The notes: generated by a model not told the origin, from the sequence alone. Shown: positions 31,191 through 41,188, counted from the stretch's first letter. The stretch is DNA of 64,000 nt from Pseudohaliea rubra DSM 19751 (GCF_000764025.1 NZ_KN234745.1:1-64000); one strand, 5' to 3'. A program made the numbers and translations.

Positions 31191-32269
31191 GCCGCTTCTG
31201 GAGCGAGGTCGCGCGCGGCCTCAGCCCTTATGTCCCCGGGGAACAGCCCCGGCATCCCCGCCTGGTCAAACTGAACACTAATGAGAGTCCCTACGGGCCC
31301 TCGCCCCGGGTGCTGGCGGCGGTTGCCGACACCGATGGCGACAGCCTGCGCCGCTACCCCGATCCGGATGCCAGCGCTCTGCGCGCGATAATTGCGGCTG
31401 AGTTCGGTCTTGCGGCGAAGCAGGTGTTTGTTGGCAACGGCTCCGACGAGGTCCTGGCCCATACCTTCCTCGGGCTTCTGAAGCACCCCCGTCCGCTGGC
31501 CTTCCCGGATATCAGCTACAGCTTCTACCCGGTCTGGTGCGGCCTTTATGGTATCGAGGCGCAGCGCGTGCCGCTGGACGCGCAACTCGCTATTGATGTT
31601 GATGCCTTTCCCGCGGACTGCGGCGGTATCATTCTGCCCAACCCTAACGCGCCGACCGGCCGACTGCTGGGGCTCGATCAGATCGAGCGCCTGATCGCCG
31701 GTCACAGCGATTGTGTGGTGGTAGTGGATGAGGCCTATATAGACTTTGGCGGTGAGTCCGCCGCGGCCCTTGTCGATCGCTATCCGAACCTGCTTGTGGT
31801 GCAGACACTGTCCAAGTCCCGCGCTCTGGCGGGGCTGCGGGTGGGCTTTGCCCTCGGCGACGCGCAGCTGATCGAAGGCCTCGACCGGGTCAAGGATTCC
31901 TTCAATTCCTACCCCCTGGATGCCATCGCTCAACGAGCGGCTGTAGCGGCCTTTGAGGACCGCGCCTGGTTCGAGGACTGCCGTCGTCGCGTGGTCGCCA
32001 CCCGTGAGCGCGTGGCGGTGAGCCTCGGGGCGCTCGGTTTTGCGCTGCTGCCATCGGCGGCGAACTTTCTCTTCGCCCGTGTACCGGGGGGGGCAGCGCG
32101 GGCCCTGTTCACGGCGCTGCGTGAGGAGGGCATTATCGTACGCTACTTCGACCGGCCGCGTATCGACGAGTACCTGCGCATCAGCATCGGTACCGACGAG
32201 GAGATGGACCGCCTGCTGGCAGCGGTGGAGGCGTGGTGCGGGGTCGGGGGGGCCGGCGACCTGCCCTAG
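31187..32269 (+). CDS. hisC: Histidinol-phosphate aminotransferase
   Basis: A 360-residue class I/II PLP aminotransferase: '[16 protein letters not shown]' near the N-terminus, '[11 protein letters not shown]', '[13 protein letters not shown]', '[11 protein letters not shown]', the PLP lysine in '[15 protein letters not shown]', and 'IIVRYFDRP...LRISIG' at the end. These are HisC family motifs; the enzyme transaminates histidinol phosphate in histidine synthesis, and some paralogues act on aromatic amino acids. The GTG start at 31187 is inside the phoU stop, so it appears translationally coupled to the Pho operon. Its stop shares the CTAG tetranucleotide with the stop of the opposing KAS III-like gene. 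Confidence 0.93.
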   Translation: MSRFWSEVARGLSPYVPGEQPRHPRLVKLNTNESPYGPSPRVLAAVADTDGDSLRRYPDPDASALRAIIAAEFGLAAKQVFVGNGSDEVLAHTFLGLLKHPRPLAFPDISYSFYPVWCGLYGIEAQRVPLDAQLAIDVDAFPADCGGIILPNPNAPTGRLLGLDQIERLIAGHSDCVVVVDEAYIDFGGESAAALVDRYPNLLVVQTLSKSRALAGLRVGFALGDAQLIEGLDRVKDSFNSYPLDAIAQRAAVAAFEDRAWFEDCRRRVVATRERVAVSLGALGFALLPSAANFLFARVPGGAARALFTALREEGIIVRYFDRPRIDEYLRISIGTDEEMDRLLAAVEAWCGVGGAGDLP

Positions 32270-33387
32270 CGGCGGCGCAGCACCACGCTGCCGATGCTGT
32301 AGCCGGCGCCGAAGGAACAGAGCACTCCGGTATCGCCGGAGGAAAAATCCGCCCGGTGCTTGTGGAAAGCGATAACAGAGCCCGCCGAGCTGGTGTTCGC
32401 ATACTCGTCGAGAATCGTCGGCGCATCCTCCTCCGTGGGCTCCCGACCCAGGACGCGACGGGCAATGAGCTGGTTCATGCTCAGGTTTGCCTGGTGCAGC
32501 CACAGGCGTTTCAGGTCGGCGGCCGGCAGTGCAAGGCGCTCAAGCTGCTCCGTGATCTGCACGGCCACGGCCGGGCAGACCTCCTTGAACACCTTGCGTC
32601 CTTCCTGCACAAAGAGTTTGTCCGCCTTGCCGATGCCGCGCGGATCCGCCCGGTTGAGGAAACCGAAGTTGTTACGGATGTTGTTCGAATAGAGGGTCTG
32701 CAGGCAGCTGTCGACGACCGCGTATTGCTCGGCGCTGGTCGCCAGGTCGGCGCGCTGGAGAACCACCGCCGTGCACACATCCCCGAAGATAAAGTGCGAG
32801 TCTCGGTCGCGGAAATTGAGATGCCCGGTACAGATCTCCGGGTTGACCATGAGCACGGCGCGTGCGCTGCCCATGGCGATGGCGTCCCGGGCCTGCTGGA
32901 TGCCGAAGGTCGCCGAGGAGCAGGCGACGTTCATGTCAAAGCCCCAGCCGCGGACCCCGAGCGCGTCCTGTACTTCGACAGCGATGGCGGGATAGGGGCG
33001 CTGCATGTTGGAGGCCGCCACGAGCACCGCGTCGAGGTCCTGGGGCCCGATACCGGCGGCGGTCATGGCGTCGCGCGCTGCGGCGACCGCCATCTCGCAC
33101 ATGACTGAAGGTTCACTATCCGGGCGTTCCGGAATCGCCGGGACCATACGCTCCGGATCCAGAACACCGGCTTTATCCACCACGTAGCGCGAGCGGATGC
33201 CGGAGGCCTTGACAATGAACTCGACGGAGCTGTGAGCCTGGGGGGGCAGCTCGCCCTGCGCGATGGCTTCGGCATGCTCGCGATTGTAGCGGTCGGCCCA
33301 GGCGTTGAAGGAGGCCACCAGCTCCTCGTTGCTGATGGCTTCCGGCGGGGTATAAAGCCCCGTGCCGCTGATGACTACCTCATGCAT
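32266..33387 (-). CDS. Beta-ketoacyl-ACP synthase III family protein (PA3286-like)
   Basis: A 373-residue thiolase-fold condensing enzyme. Catalytic Cys156 is in '[11 protein letters not shown]', the His in '[11 protein letters not shown]' and the Asn in '[13 protein letters not shown]'. It is longer than E. coli FabH (about 317 residues), and its N-terminus '[20 protein letters not shown]' resembles, from memory, P. aeruginosa PA3286. That enzyme condenses octanoyl-CoA with malonyl-ACP and so links beta-oxidation to fatty-acid synthesis. Acyl-chain preference here is inference. ATG 33387 gives the family N-terminus. It lies 13 bp after gltA on the same strand, so it is probably in the citrate synthase transcript. 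Confidence 0.88.
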   Translation of the reverse strand: MHEVVISGTGLYTPPEAISNEELVASFNAWADRYNREHAEAIAQGELPPQAHSSVEFIVKASGIRSRYVVDKAGVLDPERMVPAIPERPDSEPSVMCEMAVAAARDAMTAAGIGPQDLDAVLVAASNMQRPYPAIAVEVQDALGVRGWGFDMNVACSSATFGIQQARDAIAMGSARAVLMVNPEICTGHLNFRDRDSHFIFGDVCTAVVLQRADLATSAEQYAVVDSCLQTLYSNNIRNNFGFLNRADPRGIGKADKLFVQEGRKVFKEVCPAVAVQITEQLERLALPAADLKRLWLHQANLSMNQLIARRVLGREPTEEDAPTILDEYANTSSAGSVIAFHKHRADFSSGDTGVLCSFGAGYSIGSVVLRRR

Positions 33388-33400
33388 GAACGGGCGCCCG

Positions 33401-34690
33401 TCAGCGCTTGTCCAGGGGCAGGTAGTCGCGCTGCGCATAGCCCGTGTAGAGCTGCCGCGGACGGCCGATGCGATAGCTGCCGGAGATCATCTCGTTCCAG
33501 TGGGCAATCCAGCCGACGGTGCGGCCTACGGCGAAGATCACCGTGAACATGCTCGTGGGGATGCCCAGGGCCTTGAGAATGATGCCTGAATAGAAATCGA
33601 CGTTGGGGTAGAGCTTCTTCTCGATGAAGTACTCGTCGGAGAGAGCGATTTCCTCGAGGCGCTTGGCGATGGCCAGGAGCGGGTCATTTTCCATTCCCAG
33701 CTCCGCCAGCACCTCGTCGGCCGCTTCCTTCATGACTTTGGCCCGCGGGTCGAAGTTCTTGTATACCCGATGGCCGAAGCCCATGAGGCGGAACGGGTCG
33801 TTCTTGTCCTTGGCACGGGCCACGAATTCGTCGATGCGGGACACATCACCGATCTCTTCCAGCATGTTGAGTACGGCTTCATTGGCACCGCCGTGGGACG
33901 GGCCCCAGAGCGCTGCGATGCCCGAGGCGATGCAGGCAAAGGGGTTGGCACCGGAAGAGCCGGCGAGGCGTACCGTCGACGTGGAGGCGTTCTGCTCGTG
34001 ATCGGCGTGAAGCAGGAAGATGCGGTCCATGGCCTTTGCGAGCACGGGCGAGATCCGGCTCGGCTCGCAGGGGGTGCCGAACATCATGTGCAGGAAGTTC
34101 TCGGCGTAGCCCATGCTGTTGTCCGGATACATGAAGGGCTGACCGATGGAAAACTTATAGCTCATGGCGGCCAGCGTCGGCATCTTCGCGATCAGGCGGA
34201 AGGCGGCTACCTGCCGGTGGTGCTCGTCCGAGATGTCGAGGGAATCGTGATAGAAGGCGGACAGGGCGCCGACCACGCCGCACATGATGGCCATGGGGTG
34301 AGCATCACGGCGGAAGCCGTTATAGAAGGTGCGGATCTGCTCATGGACCATGGTGTGGTTGTGCACCGTGCGCACGAACTTTTCTTTCTGATCCTTGTCC
34401 GGAAGCTCCCCGTAGAGCAGCAGGTAGCAGGTCTCAAGATAGTCGGAGTGCTCGGCGAGCTGATCAATGGGATAGCCGCGATGGAGAAGCACGCCCTTGG
34501 CGCCATCAATATAGGTGATCTGTGATTCGCAGGCGGCTGTGGATACAAAACCCGGGTCGTAGGTGAACAGATCGTTAGCGGTCAAGGCGCCCACGTCAAC
34601 GACCCGCGGCCCGATGGTCCCCTCATGTACCGGGAGGTCGATCGCCTCATCAATGCCGTCTACCTTCAGGGTTGCTTTCATGTCGCTCAT
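33401..34690 (-). CDS. gltA: Citrate synthase
   Basis: A 429-residue type II (hexameric-type) citrate synthase, condensing acetyl-CoA and oxaloacetate. Catalytic His residues lie in '[12 protein letters not shown]' (about residue 265) and 'GFGHRVYKN' (about 304), and the catalytic Asp in '[10 protein letters not shown]' (about 361), close to E. coli numbering. The N-terminal '[12 protein letters not shown]'-type beta region is present (here '[13 protein letters not shown]'). ATG 34690 is used because the longer frame (to 34954) covers the promoter. A near-consensus promoter lies at 34725-34752. The gene diverges from sdhCDAB and leads into the KAS III-like gene. Confidence 0.97.
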   Translation of the reverse strand: MSDMKATLKVDGIDEAIDLPVHEGTIGPRVVDVGALTANDLFTYDPGFVSTAACESQITYIDGAKGVLLHRGYPIDQLAEHSDYLETCYLLLYGELPDKDQKEKFVRTVHNHTMVHEQIRTFYNGFRRDAHPMAIMCGVVGALSAFYHDSLDISDEHHRQVAAFRLIAKMPTLAAMSYKFSIGQPFMYPDNSMGYAENFLHMMFGTPCEPSRISPVLAKAMDRIFLLHADHEQNASTSTVRLAGSSGANPFACIASGIAALWGPSHGGANEAVLNMLEEIGDVSRIDEFVARAKDKNDPFRLMGFGHRVYKNFDPRAKVMKEAADEVLAELGMENDPLLAIAKRLEEIALSDEYFIEKKLYPNVDFYSGIILKALGIPTSMFTVIFAVGRTVGWIAHWNEMISGSYRIGRPRQLYTGYAQRDYLPLDKR

Positions 34691-34724
34691 AGAGGGTCCC
34701 GATGCGCTGGTCAGTGGGGGCCCA

Positions 34725-34752
34725 ACTATAGAGAGTAAGGCGGTTTTGTCAA
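34725..34752 (-). promoter_or_regulatory. gltA promoter
   Basis: On the minus strand a perfect TTGACA (34752-34747) is followed after 16 bp by TATAGT (34730-34725, five of six). The predicted start is about 28 nt before the gltA ATG. It is one of the best sigma-70 matches in the window. Confidence 0.7.
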
Positions 34753-34862
34753 CGCGCACGGGGCCGCACGGAGCCCCGCCGGCAAAGCGTTTGAGCTTTG
34801 CAGGCAGGGCCCGGTCGTCAACGTTTGCCTCTGGTCGAAGCACGGACATCCAGGCGCCTTGA

Positions 34863-34891
34863 TTGTTTTTCCCGGGGGCACCCAATATAAT
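34863..34891 (+). promoter_or_regulatory. sdhCDAB promoter
   Basis: TTGTTT (34863-34868), a 17-bp spacer and a perfect TATAAT (34886-34891). The predicted start, about 34898, gives a leader of roughly 70 nt before the sdhC GTG at 34967. It lies back to back with the gltA promoter, 110 bp apart. Confidence 0.65.
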
Positions 34892-34966
34892 TCGCCCGCA
34901 ATTTTCGAGCACCGGCTGCAGTTGTCGCCGGGCGCCCACCCAGCCGGACAACAACGGAAAAGTACT

Positions 34967-35341
34967 GTGAAGGATAACCGTCCCGTCAATCTAGACATCG
35001 GCAGCATGCGCCTGCCCATCACCGCCTGGGCCTCCATCAGCCACCGGATCTCCGGCGTGGTCCTGTTCGCGGCCAGCTTCGGTATGCTCTGGGCCCTCGA
35101 TATCAGCCTGGCGAGCGCCGAGGGCTTCGCGCGCCTGGGCGAGCTCCTTGGCAGTGTGCCGGCGAAGGTCGCGCTCTGGGCGGTGGGAACGGCGCTCATC
35201 TATCACAGTCTCGCCGGCATCAAGCACCTGGTCATGGACTTCGGTATTGGCGAGAGCATGGAGGGCGGTATTCTCGGCTCGCGCCTGGTAATTGCCGCGT
35301 CCGTGATCATTTCCGTACTCCTGGGGGTTTCGCTATGGTAA
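34967..35341 (+). CDS. sdhC: Succinate dehydrogenase cytochrome b556 subunit SdhC
   Basis: A 124-residue, three-helix protein. The N-terminal '[27 protein letters not shown]' (in part) includes the conserved Ser and Arg near the quinone site ('SISHRISG'), and the heme b ligand His lies in '[15 protein letters not shown]'. GTG 34967 is chosen: it yields the typical length, and the open frame upstream runs through the promoter. With SdhD it anchors SdhAB in the inner membrane and passes electrons to ubiquinone. Ends overlapping sdhD by 7 bp. Confidence 0.93.
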   Translation: MKDNRPVNLDIGSMRLPITAWASISHRISGVVLFAASFGMLWALDISLASAEGFARLGELLGSVPAKVALWAVGTALIYHSLAGIKHLVMDFGIGESMEGGILGSRLVIAASVIISVLLGVSLW

Positions 35342-35697
35342 CGGCAGTCACGAGTCTCGGCCGGTCGGGTCTGTCCGACTGGCTCCTGCAGCGGGTCAGT
35401 GCGGTCGTGCTGCTCGCCTATTTCATCCTGATCGGCTGGGTAGTCGCCAGCGGTATCGATTACGTCGGCTGGCAGGCGCTCTTCGCCACCGCCTGGATGC
35501 GGGTGTTCACGCTCCTGGCGGTGCTGTCCCTCGCGGCTCACGCCTGGATCGGCATGTGGTCCGTGCTCACGGACTACCTGACGGAGCGGCTCATGGGCAC
35601 TAAAGGCAACGTGCTGCGCATCGGCCTGCAGCTGTGCATCAGCCTGCTGCTGTTTATTTACGTGATCTGGGGCGTCCAGATCCTCTGGGGCAACTAG
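35335..35697 (+). CDS. sdhD: Succinate dehydrogenase membrane anchor subunit SdhD
   Basis: A 120-residue, three-helix protein with the conserved '[15 protein letters not shown]' at the first helix. The second heme ligand is in '[17 protein letters not shown]', where Asp-Tyr near the quinone pocket is also conserved. It partners SdhC in complex II. Its ATG at 35335 lies inside the sdhC 3' end, and sdhA follows after 10 bp. Confidence 0.93.
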   Translation: MVTAVTSLGRSGLSDWLLQRVSAVVLLAYFILIGWVVASGIDYVGWQALFATAWMRVFTLLAVLSLAAHAWIGMWSVLTDYLTERLMGTKGNVLRIGLQLCISLLLFIYVIWGVQILWGN

Positions 35698-35707
35698 GAC
35701 TTCAACC

Positions 35708-37480
35708 ATGGCAGGAATGCGTACCATTACCTTCGACGGGGTGATCGTCGGTGGCGGCGGCGCCGGCATGCGCGCTGCGCTGCAGCTGGCCCAGTCGGGC
35801 TACAAAACGGCGGTGATCTCCAAGGTTTTCCCGACGCGGTCACACACGGTATCGGCTCAGGGAGGTATCACCTGCGCGATCGCCAGCTCCGACCCCGATG
35901 ACGATTGGCGCTGGCACATGTATGACACGGTCAAGGGGTCGGACTATATCGGAGACCAGGACGCCATCGAGTACATGACCAGTGTCGGGCCCGAAGCGAT
36001 CTTTGAACTTGAGCATATGGGCCTGCCTTTCTCCCGCACGGAAGAGGGCCGGATCTATCAGCGCCCCTTCGGCGGTCAGTCGAAGAACTTCGGCGAGGGT
36101 GGTCAGGCAGCGCGCACCTGTGCTGCGGCGGATCGCACCGGCCACGCACTGCTGCATACGCTCTACCAGAACAACATGAAGAACGAGACCACCTTCCTCA
36201 ACGAGTGGTTCGCTGTTGATCTGGTCAAGAACCAGGACGGCGCTGTAGTCGGCGTCATCGCCATCTGCGTCGAGACCGGCGAAACGGTTTTTGTGAAGTC
36301 CCGGGCCACGGTTTTCGCCACTGGCGGGGCAGGGCGCATCTACGCTTCCACCACGAATGCGCACATCAATACCGGTGACGGCGTGGGCATGGCCCTGCGT
36401 GCCGGCTTCCCCATGCAGGACATGGAGATGTGGCAGTTCCATCCCACGGGTATCTATGGCGCCGGCACCCTGGTGACCGAGGGCTGCCGCGGTGAAGGAG
36501 GCTACCTCATCAATAAGGATGGCGAACGGTTCATGGAGCGCTACGCGCCGAATGCCAAGGACCTCGCCGGCCGCGACGTGGTCGCCCGCTCCATGGTGCT
36601 GGAAATTCTCGAGGGCCGCGGCTGCGGTCCCGAGGCAGACCACGTCTTCCTGAAGCTCGACCACCTCGGCGAGGAGGTGCTCGAGAGTCGTCTGCCGGGT
36701 ATCTGCGAGCTGTCGCGTACCTTCGCGCACGCAGACCCGGTGAAGGAGCCCATCCCGGTGGTGCCGACCTGCCACTACATGATGGGCGGAATTCCCACGA
36801 ATGTGCATGGCCAGGCGCTTACCATCGACGCCGACGGCAACGACCGGATCATCCCGGGGCTCTACGCCTGCGGCGAGGTGGCCTGCGTGTCCGTGCACGG
36901 TGCAAACCGCCTGGGCGGCAACTCGCTGCTCGACCTTGTCGTGTTCGGGCGCGCCTCGGGGCTCTTTATCGAGAGCGCCCTGCGCGAGGGCATCGAGCTG
37001 CGCGAACCCGCGGCTGACGATATCGATGAGGCCACCCGAGGCCTGCGTCGCATCAATGAATCCAGCAGCGGCGAGAAGGCGGCGGACCTGCGCAAGGAAC
37101 TGCAGAGCGTCATGCAGAACCACTTCGGCGTGTTCCGCAAGGGCGATTTCATGCGCGACGGTATCGGAAAGCTCGACGAGCTGCGCGAGCGGATTGCCAA
37201 CGTGCACCTCGAGGACAAGACCCAGGCCTTCAACACGGCCCGGCTCGAGGCGCTCGAGCTGCAGAATCTTTTCGACGTGGCGGAGGCCACGGCCGTGGCC
37301 GCCGAGCAGCGCACCGAGAGCCGCGGTGCTCACGCCCGCGAGGACTTCCAGGAGCGCGATGATGAGAACTGGCTGTGCCATTCCCTGTATTTTCCCGGGG
37401 AGCGGCGGGTCGGCAAGCGGGCGGTGAATTTCACGCCGCGCACTGTCGATACCTTCCAGCCGAAAGTGCGGACCTACTGA
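35708..37480 (+). CDS. sdhA: Succinate dehydrogenase flavoprotein subunit SdhA
   Basis: A 590-residue flavoprotein. Dinucleotide motif '[20 protein letters not shown]' is at residues 12-31, and the covalently flavinylated residue is His46 in '[11 protein letters not shown]'. The substrate and proton-relay segments '[22 protein letters not shown]' (in part) and '[10 protein letters not shown]' are present, as is '[19 protein letters not shown]'. The C-terminus '[18 protein letters not shown]' is complete. It oxidises succinate to fumarate on the cytoplasmic face. sdhB starts 11 bp downstream. Confidence 0.97.
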   Translation: MAGMRTITFDGVIVGGGGAGMRAALQLAQSGYKTAVISKVFPTRSHTVSAQGGITCAIASSDPDDDWRWHMYDTVKGSDYIGDQDAIEYMTSVGPEAIFELEHMGLPFSRTEEGRIYQRPFGGQSKNFGEGGQAARTCAAADRTGHALLHTLYQNNMKNETTFLNEWFAVDLVKNQDGAVVGVIAICVETGETVFVKSRATVFATGGAGRIYASTTNAHINTGDGVGMALRAGFPMQDMEMWQFHPTGIYGAGTLVTEGCRGEGGYLINKDGERFMERYAPNAKDLAGRDVVARSMVLEILEGRGCGPEADHVFLKLDHLGEEVLESRLPGICELSRTFAHADPVKEPIPVVPTCHYMMGGIPTNVHGQALTIDADGNDRIIPGLYACGEVACVSVHGANRLGGNSLLDLVVFGRASGLFIESALREGIELREPAADDIDEATRGLRRINESSSGEKAADLRKELQSVMQNHFGVFRKGDFMRDGIGKLDELRERIANVHLEDKTQAFNTARLEALELQNLFDVAEATAVAAEQRTESRGAHAREDFQERDDENWLCHSLYFPGERRVGKRAVNFTPRTVDTFQPKVRTY

Positions 37481-37491
37481 GGGGCAGACCG

Positions 37492-38199
37492 ATGTTGCAA
37501 GTCAGTATCTATCGCTTTAACCCGGAGACCGATGCCGAGCCCGGCATGCAGGAGTTCCAGGTGGACACCGGCGGCAAGGACGTTATGGTCCTGGACGTGC
37601 TGGAGCAGATCAAGGCCGAGCAGGACAGCACGGTAACCTACCGTCGCTCCTGCCGTGAGGGCGTGTGTGGTTCCGACGGCCTGAATATCAACGGCAAGAA
37701 CGGTCTCGCCTGCATCACGCCGCTCTCCGAGGCGGTGAGGGGCAATAAGCTGGTGATCCGGCCGCTGCCGGGGCTCCCGGTAATCCGGGATCTGGTGGTC
37801 GACATGGGCCTGTTCTATCAGCAGTACGAGAAGGTGCAACCCTTCCTTCAGAACAACACGCCGGCGCCGGCCATCGAGCGGCTGCAGTCACCGGAGGAGC
37901 GGGAGAAGCTCGACGGTCTCTATGAGTGCATCCTCTGTGCCTGCTGCTCCACATCCTGCCCGTCCTTCTGGTGGAATCCGGACCGGTTCATCGGCCCCGC
38001 CGGCCTGCTCCAGGCCTACCGCTTCCTGGCTGATAGCCGGGACACGGCGACGGAGGAGCGGCTCGCCAAGCTGGATGATCCCTTCAGTGTTTTCCGTTGT
38101 CATGGCATTCAGAACTGCGTCAACGTCTGCCCGAAGGGCCTGAACCCCACCCGGGCCATCGGCCACATCCGCAACATGCTGCTGTCGCGCGCCGCCTGA
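37492..38199 (+). CDS. sdhB: Succinate dehydrogenase iron-sulfur subunit SdhB
   Basis: A 235-residue protein with all three cluster sites: the 2Fe-2S ligands in 'SCREGVCGSDGLNINGKNGLAC' (read in part), and the 4Fe-4S and 3Fe-4S ligands in 'CILCACCSTSCPSFW' and 'CHGIQNCVNVCPKGLNP'. It conducts electrons from SdhA to the quinone site. ATG 37492 follows GAGGGG, and the longer open frame runs back inside sdhA. The stop codon lies in the loop of a GC-rich hairpin with a short T-run. Confidence 0.97.
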   Translation: MLQVSIYRFNPETDAEPGMQEFQVDTGGKDVMVLDVLEQIKAEQDSTVTYRRSCREGVCGSDGLNINGKNGLACITPLSEAVRGNKLVIRPLPGLPVIRDLVVDMGLFYQQYEKVQPFLQNNTPAPAIERLQSPEEREKLDGLYECILCACCSTSCPSFWWNPDRFIGPAGLLQAYRFLADSRDTATEERLAKLDDPFSVFRCHGIQNCVNVCPKGLNPTRAIGHIRNMLLSRAA

Positions 38200-38209
38200 G
38201 GCGCGCTTT
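38187..38209 (+). terminator. Possible terminator/attenuator after sdhB
   Basis: GCGCGCC (38187-38193), a 6-nt loop containing the sdhB stop codon, and GGCGCGC (38200-38206) form a perfect 7-bp stem, followed by TTTCCCTTCT. The T-run is short, so partial read-through into sucA is likely. Confidence 0.4.
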
Positions 38210-38232
38210 CCCTTCTAACCTCCGGACGAAGC

Positions 38233-38241
38233 TGGCATAAT
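38233..38241 (+). promoter_or_regulatory. Possible sucA promoter (extended -10)
   Basis: TGGCATAAT forms an extended -10 (TGn plus CATAAT). A weak -35, TTCTAA, lies 17 bp upstream at 38213-38218. It lies between the sdhB hairpin and the sucA ribosome site AAGGA (38301-38305). Confidence 0.35.
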
Positions 38242-38309
38242 ATGCGCCCACGCGGGCGCGCCGGCACCCGCCTCCCCAACTGTCGGCGGTGACCGTTCGG
38301 AAGGACATC

Positions 38310-41165
38310 ATGCAGCAGCCCACAATGGAGCTTCTCTGGCGTAGCTCCCATATCGCTGGCGGCAACGCTACCTACGTCGAAGATCTTTATGAAGCCTATC
38401 TCCGCGACCCCAACTCGGTCCCGGAGCAATGGCGCGACTACTTTGACAAGCTGCCCCTGGTCGAGAGCCAGGTGGCAAATTTAAAGGATATTCCCCACTC
38501 CACGGTCCGCGACCGCTTCGCACGCATCAGCAAGATGCGCGTCCGTACCGAGGCGACGGTGGCGCACGATGCGCAGGCCACGGAGTACGAGCGCAAGCAG
38601 GTGCGCGTGGTGCAGCTCATCTCGGCCTACCGCCAGCGCGGGCACCAGAAGGCAAGCCTCGACCCTCTGGGTCTCGCCGAACGGGAGCACGTGGCGGATC
38701 TAGAGCTGTCTTTCCACGAGCTGTCCGAGGCCGATCTCGACACCGCCTTCCAGGTCGGCAGCCTGCATATCGGCCGTGACAATGCCACGCTGGGCGAAAT
38801 CGTCGATGCGCTGGAGCGTACCTATTGTCACCACATCGGTGCCGAGTTCATGCACATCGTCGACACGGCACAGCGGCACTGGATCATGACCCGCATGGAG
38901 TCCGTGCGTTCGGCGCCGGATTACGGCCCGGATGTGCGTCGCCAGCTTCTGCGTCGGCTGATCAAGGCGGACGGGCTCGAGCGCTCCCTGGCCTCCAAGT
39001 ACCCGGGCACGAAGCGCTTCGGCCTGGAGGGTGGCGAGAGCCTGATTCCCATGCTGGCGGAGATGGTCCAGCGCATCGGCTCTTACGGAGCCAAGGAAAT
39101 CGTCATCGGCATGGCGCATCGCGGCAGGCTGAACGTTCTCGTGAATATCCTGGGCAAGAAGACCTCCGAGCTGTTTGCGGAGTTCGAGGGCCGGGCGCAG
39201 TACGAGAGCTCCGGCGACGTGAAGTACCATCAGGGTTTTTCCTCGAACGTGATGACACCGGGTGGCGAGCTGCACCTGGCTCTCGCCTTCAATCCATCCC
39301 ATCTGGAGATCAACGCGCCAGTGGTCGAGGGATCGGTACGTGCCCGCCAGGACCGCCGCAATGACACGGTGGGTGACACCGTGGCGCCGATCGTCATCCA
39401 CGGCGATGCGGCCTTTGCCGGCCAGGGTGTGGTCATGGAGACGTTCCAGATGTCCCAGACCCGCGGGTACCGCACCGGGGGCACGGTCCATATCGTTCTC
39501 AATAATCAGGTGGGTTTCACCACCAGCAAGCGCGAGGACGCGCGCTCCACGGAATACTGCACCGATGTCGCCAAAATGGTTCAGGCGCCCATTTTTCATG
39601 TCAACGCCGATGACCCGGAGGCGGTGCTCTTTGTCACGCAGCTGGCCGTGGACTTCCGTAACGAATTCAAGCGCGATGTGGTCATTGACCTGATCTGCTA
39701 CCGGCGCCGTGGCCACAATGAAGCCGACGAACCGTCGGTGACCCAGCCACTCATGTACCAGGCTATTCGCATGCACAAGTCCACGCGGGATCTGTATGCC
39801 GAGCGACTCATCATGGATGGCGTGATTTCCGAAGAGGAAGACAGCACCCTGGTGGAGGGCTATCGAGAATCTCTGGACCGCGGCGAGCCACTGGTCAGCT
39901 CCCTGGTGTCTGAGCCGAACACTGCGCTTTTTGTCGACTGGACCCCCTACCTGGGGCACGAGTGGACGCTGACCTGCGAAACGGGCATGGAGCTGCACAG
40001 GCTGCAGAAGCTCGCTCACGAGGTGAATGTGCCGCCGGAGGGTTTTCCCCTTCAGCGCCAGGTCAGCAAGATCCTCGAGGACCGGCGCAAGATGGCGGCA
40101 GGTGCCATGCCCCTGAACTGGGGCTTCGCCGAGACGCTGGCCTATGCCACTCTCCTGGAGGCCGGCTACCCGGTGCGCCTTACCGGGCAGGACGTGGGGC
40201 GCGGTACCTTTTCCCACCGCCACGCCGTACTGCACAACCAGAAAGATGAAAGCACCTGGATCCCGCTGCAGCACGTGGCGGAAGACCAGGCAAATTTTGA
40301 TATTTATGACTCGCTGCTCTCGGAAGAGGGCGTACTTGCCTTTGAATACGGCTACGCGACGACCTCGCCGAGCGGCCTGGTCATCTGGGAGGCGCAGTTC
40401 GGTGATTTTGCCAACGGCGCCCAGGTGGTCATCGACCAGTTCATCACCAGTGGCGAGCACAAGTGGAGCCGGCTCTGCGGGCTGACCATGCTCCTGCCGC
40501 ACGGCTACGAGGGCCAGGGGCCGGAACACTCCTCGGCGCGCCTCGAACGTTTTCTGCAGCTTTGCGCCGAGCACAATATCCAGGTTTGTGTGCCGAGCAC
40601 ACCGGCGCAGGTCTACCATATGCTGCGCCGGCAGACGATCCGCCCGCTGCGCAAGCCGCTGGTGGTCATGTCACCGAAGAGTCTGCTGCGCCACAAGGAG
40701 GCCGTGTCCAGCCTCGAGGAGCTGGCTGGCGGGCGCTTTCACTGTGTGCTGGACGATCCGGACATCGCCGACCGGTGCGGCGTCAAGCGGGTGATCCTCT
40801 GTGCGGGTAAAGTATTCTACGACCTGCGCGCGGAACGCCGGGAGCGCGGGATCGAGGATATTGCGATCATCCGCCTTGAGCAGCTCTATCCTTTCCCGGA
40901 AGCCGAGCTGCTCCAGGTTCTCAGCCAGTATCCGAACCTTGTCGATGCGGTCTGGTGTCAGGAAGAGCCCATGAACCAGGGCGCCTGGTACTCGAGCCAG
41001 CATCACATGCGCCGGGTCATGTATTCGCACCTTGAACATGTTTACCTCGGCTACGTCGGCAGGGAAGCCTCTGCCGCTCCCGCTGCCGGCTACATGGCGC
41101 TGCACCTGGAGCAGCAGCAGCGCTTTATCAACGACGCCCTCACGCTGCCTGCCTCGGCAGCGTGA
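38310..41165 (+). CDS. sucA: 2-oxoglutarate dehydrogenase E1 component SucA
   Basis: A 951-residue ThDP-dependent decarboxylase. The N-terminal 'SHIAGGNATYVEDLYEAYL' (in part) is the E2-binding/assembly helix. The active-site segments 'GMAHRGRLNVLVNILGK' and 'GDAAFAGQGVVMET' bind thiamine diphosphate and Mg2+, and 'GQDVGRGTFSHRHAVLH' lies in the C-terminal transketolase half. ATG 38310 is preferred, with AAGGA 5 bp upstream; a GTG at 38289 would add seven residues. It decarboxylates 2-oxoglutarate and transfers succinyl to the SucB lipoyl arm. sucB follows in 23 bp. Confidence 0.96.
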   Translation: MQQPTMELLWRSSHIAGGNATYVEDLYEAYLRDPNSVPEQWRDYFDKLPLVESQVANLKDIPHSTVRDRFARISKMRVRTEATVAHDAQATEYERKQVRVVQLISAYRQRGHQKASLDPLGLAEREHVADLELSFHELSEADLDTAFQVGSLHIGRDNATLGEIVDALERTYCHHIGAEFMHIVDTAQRHWIMTRMESVRSAPDYGPDVRRQLLRRLIKADGLERSLASKYPGTKRFGLEGGESLIPMLAEMVQRIGSYGAKEIVIGMAHRGRLNVLVNILGKKTSELFAEFEGRAQYESSGDVKYHQGFSSNVMTPGGELHLALAFNPSHLEINAPVVEGSVRARQDRRNDTVGDTVAPIVIHGDAAFAGQGVVMETFQMSQTRGYRTGGTVHIVLNNQVGFTTSKREDARSTEYCTDVAKMVQAPIFHVNADDPEAVLFVTQLAVDFRNEFKRDVVIDLICYRRRGHNEADEPSVTQPLMYQAIRMHKSTRDLYAERLIMDGVISEEEDSTLVEGYRESLDRGEPLVSSLVSEPNTALFVDWTPYLGHEWTLTCETGMELHRLQKLAHEVNVPPEGFPLQRQVSKILEDRRKMAAGAMPLNWGFAETLAYATLLEAGYPVRLTGQDVGRGTFSHRHAVLHNQKDESTWIPLQHVAEDQANFDIYDSLLSEEGVLAFEYGYATTSPSGLVIWEAQFGDFANGAQVVIDQFITSGEHKWSRLCGLTMLLPHGYEGQGPEHSSARLERFLQLCAEHNIQVCVPSTPAQVYHMLRRQTIRPLRKPLVVMSPKSLLRHKEAVSSLEELAGGRFHCVLDDPDIADRCGVKRVILCAGKVFYDLRAERRERGIEDIAIIRLEQLYPFPEAELLQVLSQYPNLVDAVWCQEEPMNQGAWYSSQHHMRRVMYSHLEHVYLGYVGREASAAPAAGYMALHLEQQQRFINDALTLPASAA

Positions 41166-41188
41166 CAGGGCAGCAGTAAGGAAGCTTC

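Noticed and set aside
38700-40619. 639-residue minus-strand frame opposite sucA
   Set aside because: Shadow of a confidently identified sucA; no domain visible.
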